DNA of 64,000 nucleotides, from positions 101,567-165,566 of the forward strand of contig QANZ01004029.1 in the NCBI GenBank assembly GCA_003254925.1, given 5' to 3'. Source of the stretch: Chamaecrista fasciculata. Taxonomy: Eukaryota > Streptophyta > Magnoliopsida > Fabales > Fabaceae. A program made the position numbers and the translations under genes. The notes below the pieces were generated by a model. That model made no database searches. It worked only from the letters and a program-made list of their open reading frames with translations, and was not told the origin of the DNA. Shown in pieces: positions 1 through 12,394 of this stretch (position 1 is its first letter; each line of letters starts with the position of its first letter).

Positions 1-211
1 GGTTAATGGGTTTTGGTTTTTATGTTAGGATTTTGGTGTAAATATTAGAAAATGTTTCATGGGTTTTAGTCTTTGTTGTTGTAATATTCGAAATTTCAAT
101 TTTTTATGAAGCTTTTTGTATTGTAGATTGTATTGTAGATGATGAAGCTGCCCATTCTGTGCAGATTTAATTATGCAATTTCAGTTCTGCAAGTATTTTT
201 TTTATTAAAAA
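1..211. other. Intergenic, nothing recognised
   Basis: AT-rich sequence with no coding signal on either strand and no repeat structure that I could identify. Confidence 0.5.
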
Positions 212-392
212 ATGCTGAGCCCGTGGGTTGACCCAACCCAACCCGCAGGCTCACGGGTTGGGTTGGTTCGGGTTGAAGTTTCAAAAATACAAAACCCAAC
301 CCAACCCAACCCGCAGATTGATGTGCGGGTTGGGCTGGGATTTTCCCTCAGCCCGCCCCAACCCAGCCCGTGCTCATCCCTACTGCTTTCTA
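212..392. repeat. MITE-like repeat (GGGTTGGGTTGG type), truncated
   Basis: A G/C-rich island in AT-rich DNA made of repeated GGGTTGGGTT / AACCCAACCC words in both orientations. Its right end, GTGCTCATCCCTA, is the inverted form of the TAGGGATGAGCAC terminus common in plant hAT-type MITEs. I see no matching left terminus, so it is probably truncated. The open frames across it on both strands (205-477) only reflect the simple repeat. Confidence 0.5.
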
Positions 393-742
393 TGAGATTT
401 AAGTGCATGCGCATTAAGTAATTAAGTTTATGGTGTGGAAACATAGAAGAATTCACATGGCTCAATATCCCCCACATGCATGCTCATTGCCTACTTTTCT
501 AGCTTACACTTTCCATTTTGTAGATTATCGTAAGCAACATCACTCCATTTAAGAAAGTTGACAACAGGTCAAATCTAGCTAAAAACATTGATTAAAATTA
601 GTAAATTACTCATATATATACAAACACACATAAAACTATCTATAATAGAAAATTGTTTTAAGAATTTTGACCAAAGATTTCTGTCCTCTTCCTGTGCTTA
701 CGATTATGAAGGAAGATGCTTTCATTTTGTCAAAGTTTGATG
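393..742. other. Intergenic, nothing recognised
   Basis: AT-rich spacer between two MITE-like repeats. No coding signal seen. Confidence 0.4.
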
Positions 743-1382
743 TATGGATGGCAACGGACAGGGTATCTGGTGGTTTTGTCACTATCCGTTTCCGTATTCG
801 TTTATCCTATCCAATATCTGTACCCTATCCGTATCCGATAAATTAGTATTCGTATCCGCACTCTATCCGATATCCGGTATCCGACGGATACCCGAAATAT
901 TCGAAAAAATATGGATATAGCATAGGATATCCTATTTTATAAATCGGATATATCGGGTACCCGATATCCATTATCCGCCAACTAATATAATTAAATGAAA
1001 TTATTATTTATTTACATTTTAAATTTATTTTTTAAAATAAAAAATTAAATATAAAATAACTAAAATATGATTATATAAAAAATATATATGAATATAATTA
1101 ATTAAATTTAAATATTTATATATAAAATGTTAAATTAAAAGTAAAATATAAAAATTAAATAAGTAATAGGGTATCGGATATCGGATACTCTAAATATCCG
1201 TTCATTTCGGACGGATATAAGGTATCCAAGGGCAATATCCATATCCGTCAAATATCCAAAAAAAATTTAATTTTCACTATCCGTATCCGTATCCGATATC
1301 CGGTATCCGACGGATATCAGATATTTTTTCAGACGAATACAAATAAATATCCTAAGTATCCTAAACCATTGCCATCCCTTTC
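743..1382. repeat. MITE-like element rich in TATCCGATATCC words
   Basis: Two flanks full of TATCCG / CGGATA words surround an AT-rich core (about 980-1165). The left end reads GGATGGCAACGG and the right end CCATTGCCATCCC, an imperfect terminal inverted repeat of the GGGATGGCAATGG type typical of plant hAT-like MITEs. I found no convincing 8-bp target duplication. Non-coding. Confidence 0.6.
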
Positions 1383-2078
1383 ACGTATGTAAATGATCAA
1401 GACTTCGTTCATTCCAAATTAATCCAGTATTTGAAAATATATATATATATTTGTTTTTAAAAAGAGCTGCTTTTACACCTAGGCTTTCCAGGTCTATTAC
1501 TATCATTTTCTAGCCAGGAGTTTGATTACAAATATATATTCTCTTAAATTACTCTATATTCTATGGAGCTATACTAATTAATAAAACGTTATATATAGAA
1601 ACAAATCATAGAAAAAAAATGCTATGAAAAACATACTCTAACAAAGAACATTTTTTTTTGAATATTTTGTTATAGGCTTATAGCTATCATCATACTTTAA
1701 TCTCAGTTCGTCAACCTTTAAACAGTTAATGTAAGATAAACGACCCCTTCCAAGTTCCAAATCTAATTATTGAGAACTAAAATAAATTAATTAGTTTCCC
1801 TATTGAGTGGGGTTGGGTGAAATTAGAAATGGGTTAAGTTGTTTATTAAGGTCAACTGATGATGAAATTAATTTAATTATTTTGTTTCCAACATCTTGAT
1901 GTAGTTGAGTATTAATCAAATATTAACAGTTGTATCATCATTACTTACGCGTCACACACTTATCATGTACAATGACTAATTAATTAATTGATCACATCTA
2001 ATTACTGCAAAACTTGTTAAAGTGATTAAAGTCTCGATTTCGTAATATACTTCCACGTTTCAAGGTATATTCTTTCGA
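1383..2078. other. Intergenic, nothing recognised
   Basis: AT-rich DNA with several short TA and A/T runs. No gene seen. Confidence 0.4.
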
Positions 2079-2403
2079 GAGAAAATTTATTATTTAGTCA
2101 TTAAATTTATATTGACTCAAATATTCAATTCTTGAATAATTGAAATATATAATTTATTCTTTGAAATATTTTAATTCATGGTCAATTATTCAGTCTTTAA
2201 TGATAATTTCGTCTATAAATTTAAACTAATTTTATACTTTTTAGTCTCTGAAATTCTATCTTTTGGTCCTTGACTTTTGACTTAAGGACTAAATAGTTGA
2301 CAATTATAATAATTTAAGAACTGAATCGTATATTTTAATTATTCAAGAATTAATTAATTGATTTAGTATAAATTCTGAGATCAAAATAGTAAATTTTTTC
2401 TTC
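2079..2403. repeat. Fold-back repeat of the 'TTTAGTCATTAAATT' type
   Basis: The two ends are imperfect inverted copies: AGAAAATTTATTATTTAGTC at the left and, read from the right, AGAAAAAATTTACTATTTTG. Words such as TTTAGTC and GGACTAAAT recur inside. This matches the many non-autonomous fold-back (MULE-like) elements of plant genomes. No clear target duplication was found. Confidence 0.45.
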
Positions 2404-4638
2404 TTTTAATATCAATATAGTAGTTTCTCTCTAGCTAGCCCCTCTCTCTCTTACAATTTACAAAGAAAAGTCAAAGATCAAAGATATGATGATCATTTAG
2501 AAAGTTTTTTTTTTAAATAATATATATTTTCTCTCTTATGATCAAAGTCTCCTATGTTTTTCATAGCTAATTTCTTGTCGAGAAAGTTCCAAGAGGAACA
2601 AGCTAAATTAATTAATTATTGTTTGCATGAAAAGTCTTCTCTTCTTCTTTGCCTTTTTAATTATATATGTGTGCTTTCTGATTTTCATTTCTTATGAATA
2701 TTGAGTAATCAATAGATGAATCCATCATTTATACATTATTAGATCTTGTTCAAGAGGAAGAGGAACATAACAGTCAAGTTAGTACAAATGGAGGTTGACG
2801 GGATAGTGACTGATCAAGCTTTCCATTCATGCACGTGGAATAACAGATTATACAATTGTGACAAATTTTGCATAAAAATCTTGTAGTGTTTATCATCAAA
2901 TTACTATATATATAATATATATAGTTTATTCAAAATTTTAATTTAGTCTAATACCACCTCTTCATAATTATTATTTTTAAGTCCGTTTTTATGCTTTACA
3001 AATATTTAAGCTCTAGTCTTAAATAATTGTCCCATATATATATAATTAACAACTTGTTTAGAGCAAATGAAAATAATTTGACATAAAAGTTGGAAGTGAG
3101 AAAATTTAAGCTATGGTATTGATTCTAGCTGTTAACACTTGCATTACACAATAATTATTATTGCATTTGATTAATTGTTTCTTTCAAGAAAACTCTAAAT
3201 AAACAACACTATTACAAAATTAAAGTATTAAAGACTAAAATTTATAAATATATAGGATTTATTAAACTATAAGAACCAAATGATTAATTATTCTTAAAAA
3301 GTATGTATTTAATTCTTTATCTTTATAAAAAATAAATGATATGATAGTGAACACCTATTATTGTTTAAGTGACTAAATTAACAGTTTAGTCCTTAAATGG
3401 AAATGGAGTTTTATACAATTTTTATTGCATAATTGGCAGCCGACACTGTTTTGTCACACCAGAAAGTTGTTGAGATAGCGTTTTCTAATTGTACAATCAA
3501 TATTAATAATCTCTCCTAACCAAGTGATGTGTTCAAATTTAGAGGGAGAAAGAAAAGATAGTGCTCAACTACTTTTGAATTATTTTAGTATCTCTAGATT
3601 TAATTTGTAACTTTTCATGAAGCATGAATGGTGAATGGTGACAGGATCATTCCATATGTGCAATATAATTCACGTTAATTAAAAGAGTTCTTTGCTGAAG
3701 GAATTTTTTTTTTTAATTATTTCTTATAGGTATTTTTTTTTTAAGATAACAAGGTTTGAAGTTTTGTCACATAATAAATGTGAGTGCATTATTTGAAATT
3801 GAGTTTATCACAAAAGAGACTAATCTCTTATATGACCACGGATCTTCTGCCAAACGGCACGCCCTGTCGTTCAATGAAGACCAATCAAATGACGCAACGT
3901 GTGCGCCATTGCGCATGTGGCGACTCGTGATTAGTCCCTGCCGATGACAGGATGCTTTCAGCAAGTGATCCACAAACCTTTTATATTAGATTAATTCCTT
4001 ATTAGTTGACATTTACTCTTTTAAAAAAATCATGGATTTGACCCAAGTTATTTTGTGAAAATTAACAATTGAACAAAAAATAGCATATTACATTTACTCT
4101 CTTAACAAGGGATTGTTTAAATAAAGTCTTAAATTTGAGATTTTATAAATGCAATTGTTCCTATTAAATTTTTTTTTCTTATCATAATTAGAAGACGAAT
4201 CTAAATTAATCAAGATGAAACTTCAAAAATCCACTTTTTTTTAAAAAAAGATTATCAAGTTTCAAATCACAGCAATGAAGTGACATATTGTTTGAAAGTA
4301 AATTTATTTCACATCACTTATTTGTCTTTTCCTCCAGAACTTTTCAACCCTCAGGGGTGTGTTCGAACAATCTTTCTTGTCTGCTTTTACCATTCTGAGA
4401 TCTCACTTGTTAACCAAAATTTTACCTATAATTTATAGCCTTCATGACCCACACTTGCAACCTACATAGTTTACTAGTTTCTAAACATTGTCCTATTTGA
4501 ACTTCTCGTCCTTATACTGTGTGAAGTTATACTTTAGCAGTTAGCAGAACCCCTTCCCACAAGGAAAAAATAAAAGTTTCTTCATGCGTTCTACTTTGTC
4601 AAAATATGATATTCGCTTATTTTGTCACATAATTACTT
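2404..4638. other. Intergenic, no gene recognised
   Basis: Long AT-rich stretch with many short homopolymers. One G/C-richer patch (about 3830-3960) has short overlapping open frames on both strands but no recognisable protein and no splice-linked partner. I see no gene. Confidence 0.4.
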
Positions 4639-4659
4639 CACACACACACACACACACAC
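4639..4659. repeat. (CA)n microsatellite
   Basis: About ten uninterrupted CA units, downstream of the lipase gene (which is on the minus strand). Confidence 0.9.
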
Positions 4660-5209
4660 TTAAGTTTCATAAAATTTCAGTGAAGTTTTAATGCAAAAAT
4701 AAACTCTGCACAAACTTCCAAGGTAATTTACAGCCTATTCCAATAGTTCATCTGGCTCCATCTCCATTCTCTAGCATGAAAGTTGTGAGCCTTTGAAAAG
4801 GGCTCAATCATACAGTTTATTAGGTGCACCAGCATCAGGAAAACAAAACCAGTACATTTCATAGCTCCATTTAAACCGCTGCTTGCATCTGCATGCATGG
4901 AGTACCAAGAGGATCAAAATGATCAGTTAGATGTAAATCTGACATTCATTCTCATAAGAATGAATCAATTGAACCTTTCTCTTTCTCCAGTCAGTTTACC
5001 ACTTTCTATATACAAACAACTTGGGGCTTCGGGAATTATTTACAGTTACTCTTCCCCCATCGACCAACATCGGTTTCTAAAGCAGCCGGTGACGACTCTG
5101 ATCATTACGGTGGTTCCAAACAGAGCCACCTCACAGAACCGGCTCTTCCTTTGGGACTTAACTCCCAACAGGAAAAAGAAATTTAATTTTGGTATCTTTG
5201 CTTATTATA

Positions 5210-8200
5210 TTATATCTTGTGTCCTTGATCCTGGTTTGACTCTTCCTCAAGTTCTTTAATTAGCCTCTCAATCTGCCTTCTGTAAACCGGCATGAAGTGA
5301 TCACTTATCATGGTCTGTGAGAGTCTCAGTTTACTGTATAAAGTTCTTGAAGTTAGGAAAATTCCGATCTCTGTCTCGTCGGACTGGCTATTTTCTGATT
5401 CTATAGAGGTTGGGCTACCATCATCTACACTCTCTGCATGATCAGAGTGGAGAGTGACAATATGCATTATCTTTCCTGCAGGGAAGAATCTGTGAACTTC
5501 TTTCCTTTCGCGTGGGGAGCTCGGGGTTTGGCCATCAGTTTCATCTGCCATGGCTGCTTCTTCCTCCCTAATTTCCTTTATTACATCAGCCTCCTCCTCG
5601 CCTTCATTTCTGTGGTACAGCTCACGCTCCAGTTCTTGCCACAGCTCTACTTCAGACATCTTGTCGTCATGCCTTTCGCGGTCCATTATGTCATCACGGT
5701 GGTTCGCATCAACATTCCCCTCATCATGTGGACTCATTTCATCAGAACAAGAGCATTCAATTTCAGACGACCACCCTCCCGTGGTTGAAGATACGGGAAG
5801 GTCCATTTTCTGCATGGCAGACATATTCATGTCCTTTTTGGGAGATGAAAGAAGTGCTTCAGAACTTTCTACATATGCTGATGCTGAAGTTGTGCGAGAA
5901 CTATCCTCTTCGACAGAGGTCAAATGAGAACCTGTGGTTCGGCGACGGGGTCCTATGCATGACCATGATGATAGGTTGATAGCTGGCCGTGTCCATGCTG
6001 CATGGGCCATACTCTGGGCCCTTCTCATCACAACCTGGGTTTGTTCAACATTCAGATCAAGTAGAAGCATATAAATTAGTAGTCACCAAAATAACACGGA
6101 TAACAGGTAATACTTCCCATTCAAGAAGTGATTTGAGAACAAAAATAATTATAAGCTAACAATAAACCAAATTTGTTTTAACACTGAGCATTTTGCTGTA
6201 TCCACCATAAACTGGCTCTACAAAACAAAGGGAATCAATTTTGTAAAAAATGAGTACCTGGGTACCATTGGAAACTGGTCGCAAAATTGCCCCAGCCCCA
6301 GCAACTTTTTCTCGTGCAGCAGCAATCGATGGGAGGCGAGAACCCAATGCTGAAGCAGAACGATAGACAGTACTGAGTATTCTTGTCTGCTCTATTTGAT
6401 TTCTCAAGTCATTTATCCATGCTGAAGCTGTTACCTGCAAACCAGAATAATAACTTGAATACCCAACGAAGCAGACTATCCAAAAATGTAACATAAAAAC
6501 ACCAATACCATGACCCAACTTGTTAGACTATAAATAAACTCTAATCAAGAGCACTGCATAAGGGATTATGGCATTGCACTACCAACAACCAGCAATGGCT
6601 CATATCACAAATATCATCACACATAGACCAATAACTTGAGGCTGCAAAAGCTTTTACAAATGTCATAAGAAGATTGGTAGCACCCAAACCAAAAATGAAA
6701 AATTAAGGATCACTACCTCAACACGCAAGTCATCCACAGAAGCTGCTGAGAATGTTGGAACCAAATCAGCTCCATTTATAACAGAAGTGATAAAGTTATT
6801 TCCCGATTCAGCCAACTCCCATGTCATACAAGCAGCTGCATGAGTGACAAATAGTTGGTTTCATGCTGCACCTTTTATAATATCATTGAATGTCGATATT
6901 TAACAATGTGCCTATCAAAAACAACAAACCTGGAGCAAAGGTAACACATGTCGTCACAGACAGCTCCCTTTGTTCTCTTAATATATAAGTGAGAAGTGCT
7001 GCTGTGCCTCCACCCAAGGAGTGCCCTACAATCTTCGCAAAAAGAAGACCCAATAAGTAATAAATAAATCATACCAAACCATTTCAATCTTAAGGTCCAA
7101 AATAGACAGACTAAAGCTAGAACGAGGGAGATTAAATTACATAATCAAAGGATTTCAAGTTCAGAGAAAACTTTATATAACACCCCATTCTATAACATTC
7201 TCAAAATGCACTAGTTATGCAAAACAGAGACTGATCACTAGCCACCAAAAAATTTGTAAAAAAAATAAATAACAATTAAACAAATTATTTCATGTTTCAA
7301 AGTTTAATTAGCAAAATGAGTCCTCATTTAGTGGAACTAATGTCAACATAAATAAGATAAGGACATCTGCAACATCAGTAGACACTCAACTTCTGCAACA
7401 TTAACCTATCAATTTCTCTGTGTGTTTTTGGTTGAAATTCCTGTAGTATTGTCAAAAGCAAGTGACCATTACAGGGATGGAGGGAATATATATTTACCTT
7501 GACTTTATAGCCGGGGTATCTTGCAAGTGCTTCAGTAAGACAAGGAATTGAAAGCTTCGCAATCCAGCGTGCGGCTGCAACCATTCCACAATGTGCATAG
7601 CCTAAAACCACATTAGAAACACCCCCCTCGTACACTACAGTATGATGAAAAGGTACCACAGCACCAGTAGCAGCTGTCAAAGTATCTTTGATACTATGTG
7701 TGCCACGTATCAACAAAAGAAAACATCTTGCCTTATGATCAGCTATAATTGTGAAAGCTGGCTTCAAAATCTGCACAACACATGAACAGAAAATTGTATA
7801 AATATGCACAATGATAATAAACAACATATGGTTAACATGTGACAATAAAGTGAATTATCTATTCATTTGATCACTGAAAGCCTTCAGTCATGGGGCAACT
7901 AGTTCACTATGCAGTCCATCCCTCACCCTTTCTTTCCAAAACAATAAAGAAAAGGGAAATCACTCATAGCTCCTACTACCGCCCTTTGAACCCATTATTC
8001 CTCCCTATAAAACAATAGCTCATCGTTTCAGCCTTCCAACCTTCCACAAAAGAAAAGTCTAAATAATAATAATATCATCAATTGCATAATCAGTACCAAG
8101 TACTAGTATTAAGTTATTGTCAGTTTTAACTGAAAACTTAGACAAGACTTACTCCTGCTTTTGGTTCCTGAAGGAGAACGTTCTCTTCACGGTATCCAGT

Positions 8201-9920
8201 TTCTTCTAGAAACAGAGGAAAAGGCTTCTTCGAAAAATGCCAGCAGAGTGTCAGCAAGTTCAAGAGATATTTAAGTTCAGCAGTGATCTCAGGTCCTTTC
8301 AGCTGTACACTATCCTTACCACCAAACACACTCTCAACATGAAAGTTTCCCTGAAAAGTATGACCCAGAAAATTTAAGAAAATTACATTTTAAATCACCC
8401 GGGGAGGGAGGAATTAGAAGGAGAAAGAAGAAGGATCCAATGCCACTCTGCCGGTAAAATAATTTGCTTGTGTGCAGTGAATTATCAATAATCAGGTAAC
8501 TAAGTTCCAAAACTGACATTCAGGCCAAAAAAACAAAGTTTCAAAACTGACATCTTTAATTTAAAAGATGCAAGAACTCCATATTCAAAACTAAATATAG
8601 AAACATAAAAGCAACAATACAACCAACGTATTTTTCTAGTAACATAAGCTGATATGGAGAAATTAAAAACCAAAGCTGATTCATCAGTATCACAATTATT
8701 GAGGACGATATAGAATTGATCTTATCTCTAATGATCAGTATATGATTGGAATCAAAAGAAACAATAGAATATAACATGAAGAATGCAGGTAATATGAAAG
8801 ATATCGTAATTCGGTATACCTAGAAACTAATCTATTCTCCAAGCTTTATTATCATATCATAATTGAAGGTAGAACAAGGCAACCAGCAAATAAATCATAT
8901 GATTGCAAATCAATCTAATTTGAAAGATGGAACTGAAAACAAAAATGAAGCTCAAATACCACAAATCATCAATACAAACTTAATCTAATTGATGTAGGAG
9001 GAAAAGAAACCCAAAAAAAAAGAGTAACAAAATTACTGAGATTGAAAATATCAATATCAATATCAATATATCAATAATAGTCAGCAGTAACTATTTTATT
9101 TGACCTGAGAACAGAGAACCATTTATAGGCAATTTAATTAAGATTTTCACAATGCTTAAATACAAGTACCAAAAGAATATATATATATATATATATATCC
9201 TAGATCAAAGACCTTTATCAATATTTGAATCTTAAATCCCAAATAAACCTAATACTCTGATAAAAAATTCATAAATCCCACATGATTATTACATTACATC
9301 ATTAAATCAGTGAAATATATATATGTGTGTATATGTTCTTGTCCTGCATCACTTATCCATAGTTTGCTTTTCATAATGCAGGGGAAACAAAAGGTAATTT
9401 CAGAGATAAAATAACACTGTTTCTGAAAGATGGATTATTTCATTATTGAAAATGAACGCCTTAGGCTAGCCCTCCAACTATTCAGCTCCTGTTCTTCCCT
9501 AAAGTCTGTACATACATGCAATTGACTAGTCATTAGTCATTACTATTACTATTTTCACATCCTAATAACATATTCCTTCAGAACTTAGAATATGTAAACA
9601 AAAAAACATGTTTCTCTTACCTGCCTCTTTAATAGAAAGCTTATACCAAATGCTAAATCCCCAATGGGCCACTTCCCAAGAGTCTCCGAATAAGTGAATC
9701 TAAGAGTCTCTGACAATGTAGATATTGTCTCCAACCACGTAGCAGGGGCCTGTATAAGCCTATGCGAAACACGGTCAATTCCTACAGGCATCATGGTGGG
9801 TGAATAACTACCATTTTCTTCATCATCTCCATTTTCTGTACCCGACTGCAATTTCCTATTTAATGTATAGTATAATAGAGCAGCTGCACCGGCTGCAGTA
9901 GCCATGGTTGCAGTTGCCAT
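5210..9920 (-). CDS. Lipase class 3 family protein (mono/diacylglycerol lipase, plant type), complete, 664 aa
   Basis: Predicted serine lipase of the alpha/beta-hydrolase fold. Seven coding exons with canonical splice sites and unbroken frame: 9621-9920, 8153-8350, 7498-7770, 6930-7032, 6717-6835, 6258-6434, 5210-6034. The ATG at 9920 opens a hydrophobic Ala-rich N-terminus (MATATMATAAGAAALLYYTL), probably a membrane anchor; an ATG further upstream lies in intron 1. Residues about 80-150 fit the Lipase3_N region. The nucleophile elbow GHSLG (Ser about 262) opens exon 4 of the track 6930-7032, the conserved Asp is in NGADLVP (about 315), and the likely catalytic His is in PAGKIMHIV near the C-terminus. 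The last exon carries a long acidic, Ser-rich, probably disordered insert. From memory it resembles Arabidopsis AT3G14075/AT4G16070 in length and N-terminus. A possible AATAAA lies at 4816-4821. Substrate is inferred only from family. Confidence 0.9.
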
Positions 9921-10310
9921 GATTACACGATCCCTATGAAAAATGAGCCCCAAAATTAATTAGTGCTTAAATAAGTAAAGACTGATTCCAAAAAACATAT
10001 ACAAATGATGTTACCAATATATTCCAATTTCCAACTCTCAATCCTTCATTAACTGGTGCTCAAATGATGATTAAATAAAACCCAAAAGAACAAACAATTA
10101 TGAAATTTCCAGTCTAACGTTTCGAGCTTCAATAATATGTTCAGAAGTAAAATCCCGTAGATGAGTTGAATTCAACACATAGTCGCGTTCCAAGCATAGA
10201 TAGTCATAGTATACGACCATCGAAAGAAGAGAAAAGGAATCGGTTTATCGCAAAACAGCAAGAAAAGGATGTTTATCACAAAACGTTTTCCGAACAGAAT
10301 CGTTTAACAG

Positions 10311-10362
10311 AGAAGAAGAAGAAGAAGAAGAAGAAGAAGAAGAAGAAGAAGAAGAAGAAGAA
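10311..10362. repeat. (GAA)n microsatellite in lipase intron 1
   Basis: About 17 GAA units (CTT/TTC on the transcribed strand), inside the inferred 5' UTR intron (9934-10497). The 76-codon open frame across it is an artefact of the repeat. Confidence 0.9.
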
Positions 10363-10497
10363 TGAAAGTAATAAATTAGAGATAAATAATTATTAAAAAA
10401 AAAAACTGTATTTCATGACGAAACGCAGAAACCCAAAACCCTAAACATCCCAAATCAGAAATCAGAGAAAGGAAAAGAGAGAGAGAATCGGACGAAC

Positions 10498-10690
10498 CTG
10501 AAGAGACTGATTTTGGCGGAAACAAGTTTCGCTAATTTGGTGTGAGAAGCATCAAAGATAACAACAGTGAAGAAGAACCTAATATTATGAATGAAAAAAC
10601 CTTCTCAAAATTTCTCTCTCTTTCTTTTTTTCTATTTTGAGTTTTCCGATGAGGAAAGAGGAAGCTTCACGCAGTTTCGTTGATTGATTG
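10498..10690 (-). other. Lipase 5' UTR exon (inferred)
   Basis: On the minus strand a CTTCAG|GTTCGT donor at 10497/10498 matches the TTTTTCATAG acceptor just above 9933. This places a non-coding first exon upstream of the coding exons. The upper limit is a guess from the end of the purine/pyrimidine-rich leader; the transcription start cannot be fixed from sequence. Confidence 0.55.
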
Positions 10691-10780
10691 TGAATGAAGC
10701 AAAAGGTAGCAACAGTTTCTGTTGCCTTTTCTTTTTTCCATTTTAAATAACTATGTTGTTAATTGTTATGGGTTTAAGGA

Positions 10781-10786
10781 CACGTG
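10781..10786. promoter_or_regulatory. G-box / ABRE-like CACGTG upstream of the lipase gene
   Basis: The palindrome ACACGTGT lies about 90-100 bp upstream of the inferred lipase transcription start. CACGTG is the known core of bZIP/bHLH binding sites in plants. Position is suggestive; function is inference. Confidence 0.35.
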
Positions 10787-12394
10787 TCGCGCTTGGGATT
10801 AGCGTTGTTTAAGCTACTCATATAAACTAAACTGAAAAAGTAGTTTTAATTGAGGATCAGTCTCAAAAGTTTATGGGGCAAAAAAAAAAAAGTTCTAGAA
10901 GTTTAGAATTAAGTCTATTTTTATTTTAAAACTTCTATTTTTAATTTTAGTTGAAGTTTTTAAGAACCAATATTGTTTATATTAAAAACTAATTAATATC
11001 TTAACATGGAATCTGTATATAAAAAAAATTATTAATAGAGATAATATTTACTTTTATAATCTCTAAATTTCAAAGAATATTAGTTTATAATTATTGAGTG
11101 AAGAATACTGTCTGATTTTTAAAATAAAAAAAATTAATTTTATCAATTAAGAAATGTTTTTGTTTTATAGAATCAATTAAGAAATGTCATTGGCGAAAAA
11201 ACATGAAATGTTATACAATGGATAGTGCTAAAGTTCGGTATGTGTCGTTACAATTAATGTTCCATCAAGTAAATTAATAATTTTATTTTTGAAAATATTA
11301 TTGTGCTGATAATTCAATTTTAAAAATATTAAAATACATAGTTTAATCTCTAAAAAATTAAAATAATATGTTTTAGTCTTTTTAATAGACTAAATAGTAT
11401 ATCAATTTAATCTTTTAAGAATTAAAAATTAAACTAATATTTTTAAAAATTAAATTATATATTTCAATCTTTTAAAGACTAAATCATTAACTTAATAATT
11501 TTCTAAAAACTAATCATTAATTTATTCAGAATAAATATAAATATTGTGTTATCTTACAAGATACCAACACATCTCATTTCAAATTTTTACATCCAGCAGA
11601 AATTATTATGGCAACGGACAACTAAGACAGTACATACTTTATAATTATTAGCAATATATTAAGAATTAGGGGTGTTTTTTTAACAATTTGGAGAGTTCTC
11701 GATAAATTTTTTTAATCAAATTATTCACATCAGTTGGAAGTAATTCTTAATCGTGCAATTAAAAAAATTTTACTTGGCTAAACTAATAAATAATGGTTTA
11801 CTCACAAGAATGTAATCTCTAAGCAGAAACTAGAAACTTGATATTAATATTTGGACAAAGAAATGTTTTCTGTAGAAATTAAGAACAAAATTAAGATTTT
11901 GAAAAATAGCTAGTTGAAGAACTAAACGTAAATCAAAATTCAAACAGAATCATAATCATAATACAAACAATAAATTACGCTCTCTCACAAATGTCTAATG
12001 TTCAAGAGTCAAATAGTTTGAAAAATACCAAATTGAAGCAAAAGTTAAATATGTGGATAAGCCGATAAGATAGGACCCAGTTAAAATATTAAAACTAATG
12101 AACCAAACTAAGAAATGCCGAACTTTCCAAAGACCAAAACTTTAAAATTTACTTTTTATAAGAACTAAAAAGAAAAGGCAAAGTAAACAACGATAATGAC
12201 AGATCAAGGGGAAATTCTTGGTATTTTTCAGTTAATGTTCATTGCATGAAGTATGACATCGGTGATTAGACTTTACTAACAACGATTCACTCTTTTGATA
12301 ATTGAAAGTAAAAACTAACATCAGAATTCAGAACACCGAAATGAAAAAACTATCCTTGTCTTGCTGAATCCAAGAATGCATAACCTCTTAGAAA
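10787..12394. other. Intergenic between lipase promoter and proteasome gene 3' end
   Basis: AT-rich with no coding signal. Around 11260-11540 words such as TTTAGTCTTTTTAATAG and AGACTAAAT occur in both orientations, suggesting an old fold-back element, but I could not define its ends. The part next to 12394 should hold the 3' UTR of the proteasome gene. Confidence 0.4.

Noticed and set aside
3756-3973. Short open frames on both strands in a G/C-richer patch
   Set aside because: Under 70 codons, no known motif and no neighbouring exons.
5438-5979. Plus-strand open frames of 83-125 codons
   Set aside because: They are antisense shadows of the last lipase exon.
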